Source: Parascedosporium putredinis
Taxonomy: Eukaryota > Ascomycota > Sordariomycetes > Microascales > Microascaceae
Assembly (NCBI GenBank): GCA_949357655.1
Contig: CASHTG010000011.1
Coordinates: forward strand, 682,001 to 746,000
DNA: 64,000 nt
Direction: 5' to 3'
Shown here: piece by piece, positions 12,719 through 23,718 of the stretch
How the letters are laid out: each line of letters opens with the position of its first letter
Position numbering within the stretch: the first letter of the stretch is position 1
Position numbers and translations under genes: made by a program
Notes under the pieces: generated by a model
Databases searched by the model: none
Seen by the model: only the letters and a program-made list of their open reading frames with translations
Told to the model about the DNA's origin: nothing

Positions 12719-13092
12719 ATGTGACCAGAAACAAGTTGTAATTCCCGTATGAAACTAATAATGATTGTAATAAAAGGAGACCGTATATTCTTAATCTTCT
12801 TCTTCTACACTTTTCATCATCCATTCACAGTGCAGTTTGATTTTCAAGTCAACGCAGACAGGTATACCAAGATCAAATTATATATGATGAAGACGAACAG
12901 ATAAAACGTGAACCATCCATAGATCCCAAAAGAACAACATATGTAACCGGGAAGAGCATCCACAACACCAGATTAAGAACCAAAATCCACCAGCCATCCG
13001 TAGCTCATGAGCCTGTCAACAACATTTTACCCTCGCTCGAAAAGCAGCATTTCTATCTACACTCCCGTCCCCTTAGACAGGACATCTCCCCA
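12719..13092. other. 3' intergenic between convergent genes
   Basis: 374 bases between two convergent stops. AT-rich with AATAAA-like and TAATAAAA strings near 12769, suited to 3' ends; nothing else is visible. Confidence 0.5.
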
Positions 13093-13842
13093 TTACGCGC
13101 GGAACCGGACAGGCACCGTGTTGGCGACCCGTCCACCCAGAATCAGGCCCTGGTTATGCTGGCCCGCCTGGGGAGGAAGGTTGGAGTTGTCGTTCTGCTC
13201 GAGGGCCTCGATGCCCTTGTCCACGTAGGAGAGGATGTTGAACATGTCCTGAATCTCCTCCGTCCAGGGCCCGGTGCCGCAGATCCCCTCGTACCACTGT
13301 TGGTAAAAGTCGAGCGCGTAGCTGCCGCCAAACTTGTTGGCCGTCTTGGCCCCCTGGATCAACGCGGTCAAGATACGGCTGCTGATCCCCGTGGTGGGGA
13401 TGGCGCTGATGCCCGCCTTGAGCACCTGGCCGCCGACCTCGAACCACACGGAGCACGTGACGGATCCGAACGCCGGCATGGCCAGCGCGAAATTCTCGAC
13501 GAGCACCTTGACGATGCCGGGCGTCTCGCAGATGCAGCGGCCCAGCGCCCACAGGTTGCCCTCGGGATCCTGGCGCGTGTACTTGTTGCCCGTGTCCTTG
13601 GAGCCCTCGCGCACCGTCTCGCACCCGACGAACCCGTCGTGGTTGCCCTTGGCCGTGCAGTACGTGTCGCACGTGGTGAGACCGTCGATGTAGGTGTTGA
13701 GGTAGTTGCGGCAGAGGCCGTTTTCGGCGAGGCCGTTGGTTTCGTAGCCAAAGTCTTCGACGGAGGGGAGCTTGGCGGCGGCGAAAGGGGCGAAGAGGGA
13801 GAGGGCGCCGAGGAGGAAGGTGGGGATGGTGGAGGGCTTCAT
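13093..13842 (-). CDS. Secreted cysteine-containing protein of unknown function
   Basis: An intact single-exon frame. I chose the internal ATG at 13840-13842 because it directly precedes a good signal peptide (MKPSTIPTFLLGALSLFAPFAAA); the longer open frame upstream is His/Pro-rich leader with no domain. The mature protein is about 226 aa. It has cysteines in pairs near the N-terminus (NGLCRNYL, TTCDTYC, VGCE), a CIC motif, a central hydrophobic segment and a C-terminal ICGTGPW. There is no transmembrane tail or GPI signal. I do not recognise the family. It is one of the few genes in the window with no frameshift. Confidence 0.75.
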   Translation of the reverse strand: MKPSTIPTFLLGALSLFAPFAAAKLPSVEDFGYETNGLAENGLCRNYLNTYIDGLTTCDTYCTAKGNHDGFVGCETVREGSKDTGNKYTRQDPEGNLWALGRCICETPGIVKVLVENFALAMPAFGSVTCSVWFEVGGQVLKAGISAIPTTGISSRILTALIQGAKTANKFGGSYALDFYQQWYEGICGTGPWTEEIQDMFNILSYVDKGIEALEQNDNSNLPPQAGQHNQGLILGGRVANTVPVRFRA

Positions 13843-15175
13843 TGTGAAAGGAGGAGGATGGTGATGATGGGAGAAGAGAGAGATGTGGGATGTGGTCTCA
13901 CAGGTTGTGAAGAAAGATGGGAGAGGAGAAGCGGTCGTGAATGTCCGTTTGCTCAAGTATTATTGTGCTTGATGACTTCTTTGGAGATGTCTTGATTGTT
14001 CTGCTTGCTGGTGAAAAGAATCCAGGTTGATAATCGGGCGGAAACACTTGGGTCTTTATATCAATCTCGAGTATCGAAAACATGAATCCATTCCCGCATC
14101 GTTCAGCTCTTCCCTTCGCCCACTTCCCCGGCCCGCGCCCTTGGAATCGAATCAAGCATAACACATACAAAGTAAACACTGCCTTTTTCTGCCTTGCGTT
14201 GGCCAATTTTCGCTTTCTTGACCCGCGCTAGTGCCTCCTTGGGAATTGGCTGGCGATCACCCAGCGCAGCGGCCCCGGCGAGCTGGCCTACCCATCCCTA
14301 CTAGCCTCGCTGCACTCCCCCAATCCTTCAGCGCTCCCACTTCCGATACGAACGATTGAACCTGGCCCCTTTCATCAAACAAAGATACCGAGGAAGGAAA
14401 TAGAGAGAGTGAAAGTGGGGCAAGACGGAAAGGTACTAGGGCCAAGGGAAAGGAAAATCAAATCAAGTACCTAAAAACAATCGAGATACGCTTAATCCCA
14501 AAAATAGGTCCCCATCGCACTAGCGCAAACCTCCCACAGCCCAAAATACCTGTGCCACTCCACCGGGTCTTGGGTCTTCTCCCAAGCTATGCGTCCACTG
14601 GATCCACGTTACCTCCCGCATGCCCTGGTACACAAAGGATGGGACAGGACATTGAAGGCAGGGGAAGAGGGGAGGCTGGTCTGGTCGCTTCTCCTCAGGC
14701 CCTCCATTCCTGGCGCCTATTAGCCTGAGGGCGCAGCGCTTGGCGCTTGCTGGTCCCCTGTTCCACGGCTCATAGGCGGTCAATCTTGGTGTCTTTCTTT
14801 TTTGTTTTTTTGTCGGGATCAGATCTGAGTCCACTCTCATCGAGGAGCAGGACGAGCTCACTCGGCCCACCAAGAGACCTAGTCCAGGACCCGATGCCAA
14901 GGGACGCAAGATCACTCAGCCATGATCCTGAGCACACAAATTTCATTTCTCAATACCATCCATCAATTGGAACAGCACGATCAGCGGGGTGTGGGAAAAG
15001 ATCGGATGAGGACAAGATAATTAACATGTTTGATCCTTGCGCGACTTGAATCCATCACCATCACCTTCCTTATCCGTCTCTGCCTGTTTGAACTTTTCTT
15101 GTCGGGGGACGATCTTTTCATCTCATTCATTTTTTATAAGGATCTTTTGATGATTAAACTACATTTCATGGACGT
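13843..15175. other. Intergenic, no gene recognised
   Basis: Contains the promoter of the secreted protein on its left. No open frame with a domain, no convincing exon chain and no repeats were seen. Confidence 0.4.
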
Positions 15176-16270
15176 TTAGCCGTAGCGGTACGCCCGAGGC
15201 TTTGAAGCCCGGATGTAAGGTGTCATATACACTAATCCCCCACCGAAGCAGATTTCGCTATGGATCGACTGCTGGCAGCGGAGCCAGCCCATTGACAGCA
15301 GCGCAGCGCATCCAAGATGAAGCGCGCCCCCGATGTAGGCGCCCGGCCACGCCAGGGCCACCAAGGCGTGGACGCCAGAGCATGCCAAGAAGCCCGCCAC
15401 GGTGATGCCGGGGCACGACTGGTAGGCGAGGGGCCCGATGTAGATGAGCGCACAAGGAACACCGATGAGATCAAGCACTCTAGTATTACGTTGGATCATT
15501 AGCGCGAGCGCGAGTAATGGAGGCACGGAGGGGGGCTAGTCAACGGATAGCAAGTGCCGGAAGCTAAGGGGCTACTAATATGCCAGAGGGGATTTGGGGG
15601 CTTTGCTATCGTACATGTGCAAGAACGTGACGGCTACCCAGAAGGCCGCGGGATTAGGTGGTCGATGCACTGCAACGAGGATGATAAGGTCGATTACGGC
15701 CCAGATCGGGATCAACATGCCCAACCTTGTTTCAAAAAAGAAATTATCTCAGTTGGCGAGAGCTGGCTATGGGAGAGGAGAGGAGAGGAGCAAACCACCT
15801 ACCACTGCATGTATATATCTGAAACAGGCTCACGCTGTCGTTAGTCTTTTTCTACGTCTAGCCCTTTTTTTTTGTTCTTTACATCACCGGCAAACAACAT
15901 GAAGGCATCCATGGATGAGTGCACTACAACTCACAAAAGTTGCCCATCCCCAACTCTCGCCCGAGCTTGGAGAGGTGGACACGGACGCCCATCACGATGC
16001 TGTCGAGTCGCCCGTCGCCTGGACGGATGAGCGCCGTGGCTGTTCAAGACATGCACCAAAAATGCACCAAAAAAGGAGAGAAAACAAAAAGGAAAAGAAA
16101 GCTACGTTACTCCCGTCATTTGAGCTAACCTTAATCCGAGCACGAAGGATTATCGCTCGAGGGAACTGGCCACTCTTTATGGTTCTTGTGAAGGGGCAGT
16201 GCCGAGGGCTCGGCGCTTGTGCTGCGAGCGTTGATTGGTCGAGAGGAGCTGGTGGGCACTCACGCACAAC
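15176..16270 (-). CDS. Putative multi-pass membrane protein, exon structure unresolved
   Basis: On the minus strand, two stretches look coding. One at about 15590-15740 contains MLIPIWAVIDLIILVAV and AAFWVAVTF. The other, at 15176-15535, has four or five hydrophobic helices (including CALIYIGPLAY and PGAYIGGALHLGCAALL) and ends at 15176. They can be joined by an intron with a GTACGA donor near 15620 and an acceptor before the C run, if one C is added at 15531-15536. A further exon (RPGDGRLDSIVMGVRV…, about 15945-16050) and a possible start (MHIVVVLC, about 16270) lie upstream, but their phases do not join cleanly. The family is unknown. Confidence 0.35.
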
Positions 16271-17210
16271 ACAACCACGATATGCATTGCCGCCTAGTCA
16301 AAAGTTCAAACGGGGCGAGTGAAATCGAATAGAATGAAGGGGTTGCGGTCATGGTCCGGCCTACTTCCGAAGCGAAGATCAGTCTTCGCGAAGCCATGAT
16401 GTCGGCTAAGCGAGGAGGCCGGCAGCCCCATTATCCCATCCTTGGCCCACCTTGGAGAAACATTGATCCTGGATAGATGCTTATAATAGGGCTTCACTGA
16501 GGTGACAACATAGCATACATGTAGACTTTCAACTAGGCGTCATATAAAATCGCCCACTCGCCGCTATGGGATGCGGGCGGCCTATCTAGTCCTTCTCGTA
16601 TTGCTGGCGTGCTGCATCCGTACGGGTTGGCAAGAGAGGCAGGTCGATCGCAAGAGACAATCCTATTGTTTATTTGCATGTGATCTGTATTCCTTCAGGA
16701 ATATATGTAGGAGAGCAGGGGTTTGTCCACTGCAGCGGTGAAGATCTTTGGCGCCTTGCCTTCCCTTGAAATCGTGATTCACCTGGCTCATCTGTCTTCC
16801 TTCGCTTCACCATATCGCGTTTCTGAGTCGTCGCACAATGTTCTCTTCGTAAAGGACACCCTTGGGAGGCTTATTGGCGGGCAGAGAGTATCCAGGCATT
16901 TGATATACTCTACGAGAGGGCTCTTTTGACTCTTTGCTCGGTAAAGCTACATACAAGGCGTTGATAAAGTTTAGAGTTCTGGTTAGACCATTCAAAGCTC
17001 TATGCCGTCTTTGATGGAGGTAGAGAGCTGAAGGACACGCTCGACAGGCTCTTCCATGTGCATAACCAGAGTGGTTATTGCGGGATGGTAAATTTTGGCA
17101 ATAAGCCCTTGTCAATGGAATCCCCACGGGATCGTTGGCATCACACAATATACTTGGAATATGGAGAATTGAAGCGTGATAGCCAGTAATGAATGTATTT
17201 TCCAAGACCA

Positions 17211-18003
17211 CTAATAAGACGGGTGTGCTTCAAGTGCATTCAACTCAATCCAACAGGCAGCTTCATCATCGCTGCTACCGCTCGAGAAGGAGCCCGTTGA
17301 CGACAAGTATGAATCTATCGGCGACTAAGACGATACATGAAATGCCTTATAGTGTTTCCAATAATTGTCCTTTCTTGCGAACGTCTCGTCACAGATGGGA
17401 CACCTAAAGCAGTACCCCTCTTCGTGGGTACGATAGTGTTTCTTCATATCTGAGTTGGTTTTTTTCTTTGACTACACTGGTCAAAGATGCACAGCACGGG
17501 CTTTTCGTGTGTTTCACCGTCGCCCGACCGACTCGAGGTATCCCGGGGAATTGGAAGTTCTGAAGAAATGCATCCAGACGTCTGGCACTTTCACTGTGCT
17601 CGATAATAGGCTCTGGAATTACAGTAGCGATCTGTTTTGGTGGCGATGAAGCGGCGATAGAAACGGAATAGGGGAGCGAACTGAACGATGAATAGGATTG
17701 ACTGGATGTACTTGTTGGAGAATGGGGACTCTAACGATCCCCAATGCCCCGGCGCCCATGCCGAAACGAATCATCGGTTTGCGTATCAAATTCGAAAGAT
17801 CTTGCTGCATCAAATCCTGCCTGACAGAATCAAAAATGCGAAATCAAGCGCGAATGGGTCCAAATCTATATGTAGATCTATGAAAACCAAGGAGCCTCGT
17901 ATTAGTACATAGTACATATGCATAGGTTTCTTCGCACCCAAGGGAGATCTTTGGGCCAGGATCACTCACCGGCCGCATCGCGATCATCAGGAGGTGGGCC
18001 CAT
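17211..18003 (-). pseudogene. C2H2 zinc-finger protein gene, damaged
   Basis: Minus-strand gene. A good start context (ATCAACATGG) lies at 18001-18003, followed by MGPPPDDRDAA and a GTGAGT donor at 17969. Downstream there is a Ser-rich stretch (…TSSQSYSSFSS…), then two adjacent C2H2 fingers at about 17336-17500. Finger 1 is C-x4-C-x12-H-x3-H and finger 2 is C-x2-C-x12-H-x4-H (CPICDETFARKD…HYKAFH). A putative transcription factor. It needs several single-base additions: at the T run 17459-17465, near 17548, and within the first coding part. Just after finger 2 an in-frame TAG (17325-17327) interrupts what looks like 38 more coding residues (SPIDSYLSS… ending HPSY, stop at 17211). It may be a true pseudogene or an intact gene with sequence errors plus one stop. 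Confidence 0.5.
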
Positions 18004-18191
18004 GTTGATAAGGACCGGGGGTGGAGAGTCCCAAGGGACCTCCAAGGCGGGGTTAGGATATGAATAGCCAGAAAAGGTAGGAAAGTGTTGGTGCAAATAG
18101 TGTTGGTGATTGAATTGAGCTGCTGTGCTGAGTGATTGCGGTGTCCGATATTTAGCAAAATCGAGAAACCTTTGTCGTGCGCAACGGCCAA

Positions 18192-18199
18192 TTTATATA
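18192..18199 (-). promoter_or_regulatory. TATA-like box for the zinc-finger gene
   Basis: On the minus strand TATATAAA lies about 190 bases upstream of the zinc-finger ATG, giving a plausible 5' leader of about 150 nt. Confidence 0.35.
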
Positions 18200-18259
18200 C
18201 ACCACTTGCTTCCCTCAAGCGGATCCAGGAGACAAGCTTTCTTCTATCCATTTTCCCTT

Positions 18260-19357
18260 TTTTTTAACTTACCCCCACCTTTATGCTGCTATCCTCGCCC
18301 AATGACCTGTCAACGGACAATCCCACCTTTGCCAAGTTGGTCGAAGCCCGGATGCCCAGTTCGAGCCGAATCGGCAGATAGCGGGAGCGACGAGTATGGT
18401 GCGCGAGCCAACTGGGAGCATGGCATTGCGGAGAAAGGGGCCTCATAGGCATCAGTATTGGCTGTGAGTCTCTCGACTGAATCATCCGAGATGCAGGCGG
18501 ACTCTTGACGTGGTTTCGGGCCTCTCGGTTACTGAAAAAGGGATCTTGGGAGTGCAGATTGTCCTTTTTGTAGCCCGAAGCCAATGGGGACCGTAGCTCC
18601 TTCACCCACTTTTTCTTCCGGGCCTCCCTGAGCTGCGGTCACCTTTTGCAAATGGGGATAAAACCTGACCATCTTGCGTTGAGAATTCGTCCGGGCGACC
18701 AAACAGGTGCTTTGCACATGCACGGCATGTATGCGGGGAGGGCTATTCGGTCAATAAGAACCAAGATACAAAGCCTCCACGGCCAACTGGGGATGCCTAT
18801 ACCCCTCATCGCCCTGATTTTTCAGGGAGGCCCGGAGCATGTGTCGTCAATCGGTGATGAACGTGGTCTATCTACCATCCGGGAGGGACGATTCTCGCTC
18901 CGGGAGGCCCACAAACTGGAATTCGGCCAACCTTCCCCTCTTATTAATACCCATCGAGTTCGAGAGGTTTCCATCATGAAGGGAGCCGCCAATTAGGTTG
19001 TAGTTTCCCCTCGACACAATTGGTGGGTTACACAAACCGTGAAATACGTGATCCTAGCAGCACTCGCCCACTGTGGCATTTCCCTATCCAACCCGGCCAC
19101 AAGCCATCCATAGATCAAATTGAGAGAGATGTGTAGAACTTTGCAACCATCCATGAAAATACAATGATCACTCGATCCGTGGGTGGGCAAAACGCAAATA
19201 AAAGGCGGTCCATCGGCTCGCTCCAGACGTCAAAAGGTCCTAGTTAGTAGCCAAGCCAACAACATCCGCTTGTGTCAACATCTTTATCTGCCCGCTGTGA
19301 AGCGCCCAGGGAGAACAATCTTTCAAACGAAAGTCTTTACTCATAAACAAGGAAACC
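18260..19357. other. Intergenic, no gene recognised
   Basis: Holds the divergent promoters of the zinc-finger gene (minus) and the deaminase gene (plus). Short open frames only, none with a recognisable domain. Confidence 0.4.
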
Positions 19358-20948
19358 ATGCCTACCAAGAAGCAAAACGTGCCTGCAAAGAAGCAAACCA
19401 TAGATACCAGGCAGCATCGCGGGAACAAATATGCGAAATTCTTTCATCGTTTCTACGAAACTCTCTTTCTCCTTCACAGCCTGTCTAGGACTCAAGCTCC
19501 CCGCAGCTCCATTCACTGCGACATCAAGCGTCTGAGTGACCTGAGACGGCGATTCCATTTGAACCTGGCCATTGCCTGCGACAACGACAAGGGCGGGCCG
19601 TCGACCACCGCGCTCGCCGTGCAAGATCGCGAGGATGCCCTCGTCTACTGGATTGCGGCCAATGGCGACAGCCAGGGCGGCATCTCGCCAGAGGTAGCTG
19701 CTCACCTCGAGGGACTGATCCGTGACCTGGCCAACATTGTGGGGTTGCCCCAGACGGCTGAGGCGCGAGAGGGTCTCGAGCGCGCGTTTGTGGAAAAGTT
19801 CATCAACTTCAAATCGCCTAAAGTGAAAAAGGAGAACATGAGGCTCTCCAACGCGGCAGAAAGATGCATAAAGTACTTGAGCACGGGAATGGAGAGCGAA
19901 GCTAGCGACAATTATGGTGAGTGTATCCCATCACGCATAGGCCATAGGCTTCAGCAACCGGTCTAGAGGTTCCAAGAGCTGACGGGGTACGCAGTGAACG
20001 TAGTTGGAGCACGAGGTGTCTCCGTCGTGGAATGGCTCCGCAAATTCGACAAGAGCCATAACGCCAGGCCTGCAACCCAGCTATGTAGCCTCGCGTATAG
20101 CGAGCGCCATAAACCTGAGATGAACGAACTCAAAGCCATCATCACGCGGCTTGAGACATGCCCCGACGTCGCAAAAGCCTTTCATATAGTCTACCATACC
20201 GTGGGACGATTAGCCAGCCACGTCCGCACCCCGCGGCAACTCATCCGCGACGCCACCGACCTCCAGGAACGAACGGGCGGTACCTCGCACCTCGATCCCG
20301 TCCGCGTCGAGAGGGTCCCGCGGCCCCCAGCGTACCGAGACCCAAGGCGGATGAGCGCACCACTGCGCTAGACAGCCTAAGGCGAATGGTCCGGGCGGAA
20401 GATGAGCGCTTCGAGCGGCTAAGCGGCAACCTGCAGGTCATGGGGCCCCAGCTCTACTTGGACAAGGGGATGCAAGAGTTCTTCGACGACGAGGCTGGCC
20501 CACCACCGTCGGTGCACGCCGAGGTCCAGGTCCTCGATCACTTTTACCAGCAGAAGCTCACTTACGTGTACGGCGACGCGGTCATCGTGTGCAGCAAACC
20601 CGCGTGCCTCTGTTGCAAGCTGTACTTCCACCACCACCCGGCGGGGTCGAGGAGCCGCCCACGCACGGGACGGTATACCCCCGATGGGGTCCCGCCTGTT
20701 CGCCCGACGCGCCCAACGGTGCGCAGTGGCTCGAGCAACGCGGCGTGCTGCAACACATGATTGAGGACATGCGCAAGCTGGTGCTGGTACGGCTCCGGGA
20801 TATGCTAGGGCCACTCCCGTATCGCACGGATTCGCTTACGGCCATTACTGAGAAGGAGGAGCTGCCGTATTGGTCGGAGAATTCAATGTCGGAGGACATG
20901 TCGGCCGCGGAGACGGATTCGAGTCAGGCAATGGGCGGCGACACGTAG
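19358..20948 (+). CDS. OTT_1508-like deaminase-fold protein
   Basis: Two exons (19358-19916, 19995-20948; donor GTGAGT, acceptor GCAG). About 504 aa, predicted soluble, with no signal peptide or membrane segment. The C-terminal part carries a zinc-deaminase signature: HAE at about residue 361 (20515-20523), then PACLCC, where C391-x2-C394 supplies the second half (20605-20616). Hydrophobic strands flank both (VQVLDHFY, DAVIVC). This arrangement fits the OTT_1508 deaminase family, which is expanded in fungi. Members of the deaminase superfamily act on nucleosides or nucleic-acid bases; the substrate here is unknown. The N-terminal 300 residues are helical and unrecognised. Two lesions, at 20324-20328 (C run) and 20643-20646 (G run), each need one added base. 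The second falls just after the catalytic cysteines. Confidence 0.72.
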
Positions 20949-21304
20949 AACTGAGAAGCCCGGTCTCGTCGACTACTCGCCCATCACTCACTGATACGGG
21001 ACCGCCGTCTCGGGTGTCTTCAACGAACCATGCGGCAGCTAAGAGAGCGTCACACCCGCCAGCTTCTAGGCGGGTGAAGGGACAACGAAATCCATCTCGT
21101 CTTACTCGAGAAGACGTCAAATGGCTGAGTGATGAGGAATCGGACGGCGGAGTGGGTTTGTAAATTTATTTGAGCAGCTATCTTCCACATTCCGTCGTCT
21201 TCTTTTCTATTTTTTGCTTTACTTTGGATTATATACGTTTATAGCGTTTTGTATTTGTTAGTATTTTGAGTACTCTCAGCGAAGCTTAGATTGGCCATCT
21301 TTTT
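20949..21304. other. 3' intergenic between convergent genes
   Basis: Between the convergent stops of the deaminase and PSD genes. The right part is AT-rich (about 21160-21260), suited to 3' ends. No other feature seen. Confidence 0.45.
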
Positions 21305-22511
21305 CTACGCCTTCAATTTACGACTCTTTCCTAGACTCATTCCCATTTCGACCGAGACTTGAACTTCTTGGTTGCTCATATCGATAAGATCCTGGTCAAA
21401 CTGGATGCGATTTTGGTCAAACGCGACGATGATGGAAGATCCGCCAAATTGAAATTTGCCCAGCTCTTCGCCTTTGGAGATTTTGGCTCCGGGTCGTTGC
21501 CACCGATCGTGGATCCTGAAGGAGTAAGACACCACGGTTAGTGCGGAACGCTGGGAGTGCGAGGGGATGACAAAAGCCCGCCATCACTTACTGGACGGTA
21601 CCAACATCCGTCGCGCCAATGGCCACAAACAAGACGTCGCCAAACTCCTCGCTATTAATCACTACAAACTCCCTGTGGTTCCTCGTCAAGATATCGACGT
21701 CGCTGCGCAGGGCTACCGGATCCACCTGATAATAATCTCCTGGAATACTGCGGAAGAGCTTGATCTTCCCCGACACCGGCGAGTGATAACGATGATAGTC
21801 CTGCGGCGACAGGCGGAAGCTCGCCACCGCGCTGTCGGCGAAGTGGTCGCCGAGCTCCATGTCCATGGTCAGCTCCGCCATGCTGAAATTCCGGCCTTTG
21901 ACCCAGAGCTTCCGTAGTTTTGGCACCGACTCGTACGTGACGACCCTCGAGTCGGCGACCACGACGGCCTTGGTCGGGTCCGTTTCTTCGTAGATGGGGC
22001 GCGACTCGGGCGTGTGGTGGCGGATGAAGAAGCTCTCGAAGCTGTCGTAGGCGTCGATGTCGGACGGCTCGAAGTCGTTCATATTGATGTGGTAGGCATC
22101 GACGAAACCTTTGATTTGCCGCTTCGACGAGGGCTTGGCTTCCCTGCGGCCGGCGTCGACGGACTCGTCGTGCGTGTAGACGCATGGCGTGCGTTGTGTC
22201 GATCCATTCTGTGAGGGGATTGAAGAGGAGCAGGAGCTTGAGCTTCTTGAGCAGGGGCTGTTGCTCTCGCTCAATTTGGCCGGTCTGGATGATGCTATAA
22301 TTAGGCTCTGCAGGATTTTGGTTGGATTGAGAACGGTGAAATGATACCCTTCGATTGTAGGAGAGCCATCCGACCTCGCGGTTTTGGGCCTGTAGATGAA
22401 TGTTAATACATACGGCATCGTGATATCCGCAGGCCGTCATAATTCACTTGCCAGTTTGACCAGCGACATGAGGTAGTCCGCAGCCCAATGGAGCCACTCT
22501 AGAATCCACAT
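21305..22511 (-). CDS. psd: Phosphatidylserine decarboxylase proenzyme
   Basis: Converts phosphatidylserine to phosphatidylethanolamine using a self-made pyruvoyl group. Three exons on the minus strand: 22448-22511, about 21592-22307 and 21305-21515 (CTAAC branch site in the last intron). The start MWILEWLHWAADY gives a natural short N-terminus. Family landmarks are FEPSDIDAYDSFESFFIR, a VVADSR segment, SFRLSPQDYHRYHSPVSG, and the self-cleavage site GGSS in FQFGGSSIIVAF. Cleavage before the first Ser would give a short alpha chain. About 330 aa, without a C2 domain or mitochondrial presequence, so it is the compact fungal type rather than PSD1. A frame break near 22180-22200 needs two bases added (or one removed) to join WIDTTHAMR to THDESVDAG. 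Convergent with the deaminase gene. Confidence 0.88.
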
Positions 22512-23718
22512 GCTGGGCGGAATGGTACGGGTCTACCGAGGTATGGTAAACCAGGATAAAGATCGTTCTGGTATGGTTATTTCCACAATATTGGAATCGG
22601 GATTTACATCGGATTGTGCTGTCTTTGTAATCTTTCCTTTAGTTATTCACGTTCTGTCTAGAAATGCGCTGGTCTCTTTCAACTCCCAAAAAGTGGGCGC
22701 TTTGTTGTGCGATGGAGATGCGACAATGATGCAATCATGATCCCTCGTGCCTTTGCTGCACGAGTCTGGACTCTGGTTACGGGCCTTGACGTCGGCGAGC
22801 GGGTTTCGGAGCTCCACACTCACTGGGATCATATGGGCAAGGAATTCATTTGCCCCGGTTGAGTGCAAGCGTGCCAGAGGAATATTGAACTCAATGGGAC
22901 TACAAAAGAATATTGAATAATCTCTTTCGGGCCTAGCTTCACGGTAGAGACTGTCAAAACTGGGACCGAGCTGGCTCATCGTGTGGTCATCTTTGTCGGT
23001 CCTTGTCTCGGCGAAGTGGGCACCTGTGCGGAACCGACAAAGTATCCGGGCACGGCGTAAATCCTCGGCGTAGTATCGGACTTGTTCCAGTAGTGGCTAT
23101 CTTGGCTATTTTAGCCGGAGCAAAGGACATATTGGAATCATCCACCGTGTGCGATAGTATCCGTGCTGTGATGAGACCCTCACAGTCCTCCACCCGGGAA
23201 TTTCAGTGTCCAAGGGAGCAAAACGGGACTTGAGAATTTTGTGCACTGCCTGTGCTGAAAATGCATGTCCGTACTCGCTCTGATTTCATCCATTTCTAGC
23301 ATTTGCATGGACCCAGCCAGGCCCAGCAGTGTAACCGCAATCACGGGTTCCCCCTCCTTCTCGTGGGGCGCAGAAATGTACAAATGAGCCCAAGTCCTGT
23401 CAGACTGCAGGATCACGACAGCGGCAGGGATGCATCTGGAGCGATTGATTGGCTCTCTGCGCCACAGCCACTCTCGTGTCCCGACCCTCCCAAGCCCCCA
23501 AGCATTCTCGTTTATCGCGTCCATGGACAATTTCCGCCTTAACGCGCCTCTCGTCCCCTCCCTCGAGAACATGTCGTCGCTCAAATAGAACTCAGGCTTT
23601 AGCAGAAGGGCTAGGTGACGATAGGAGACAAGGGAACAACATAACTATTCGCGGAAGTGAGGGATAGAGCCCCAAGGCCAGCAGCGCGATACAGATTTTT
23701 TGTTTCACTTGAGCTATC
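22512..23718. other. Intergenic, no gene recognised
   Basis: Between the divergent starts of PSD (minus) and the ubiquitin-like/CorA-like gene (plus). Short frames only; no repeats. Confidence 0.4.
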
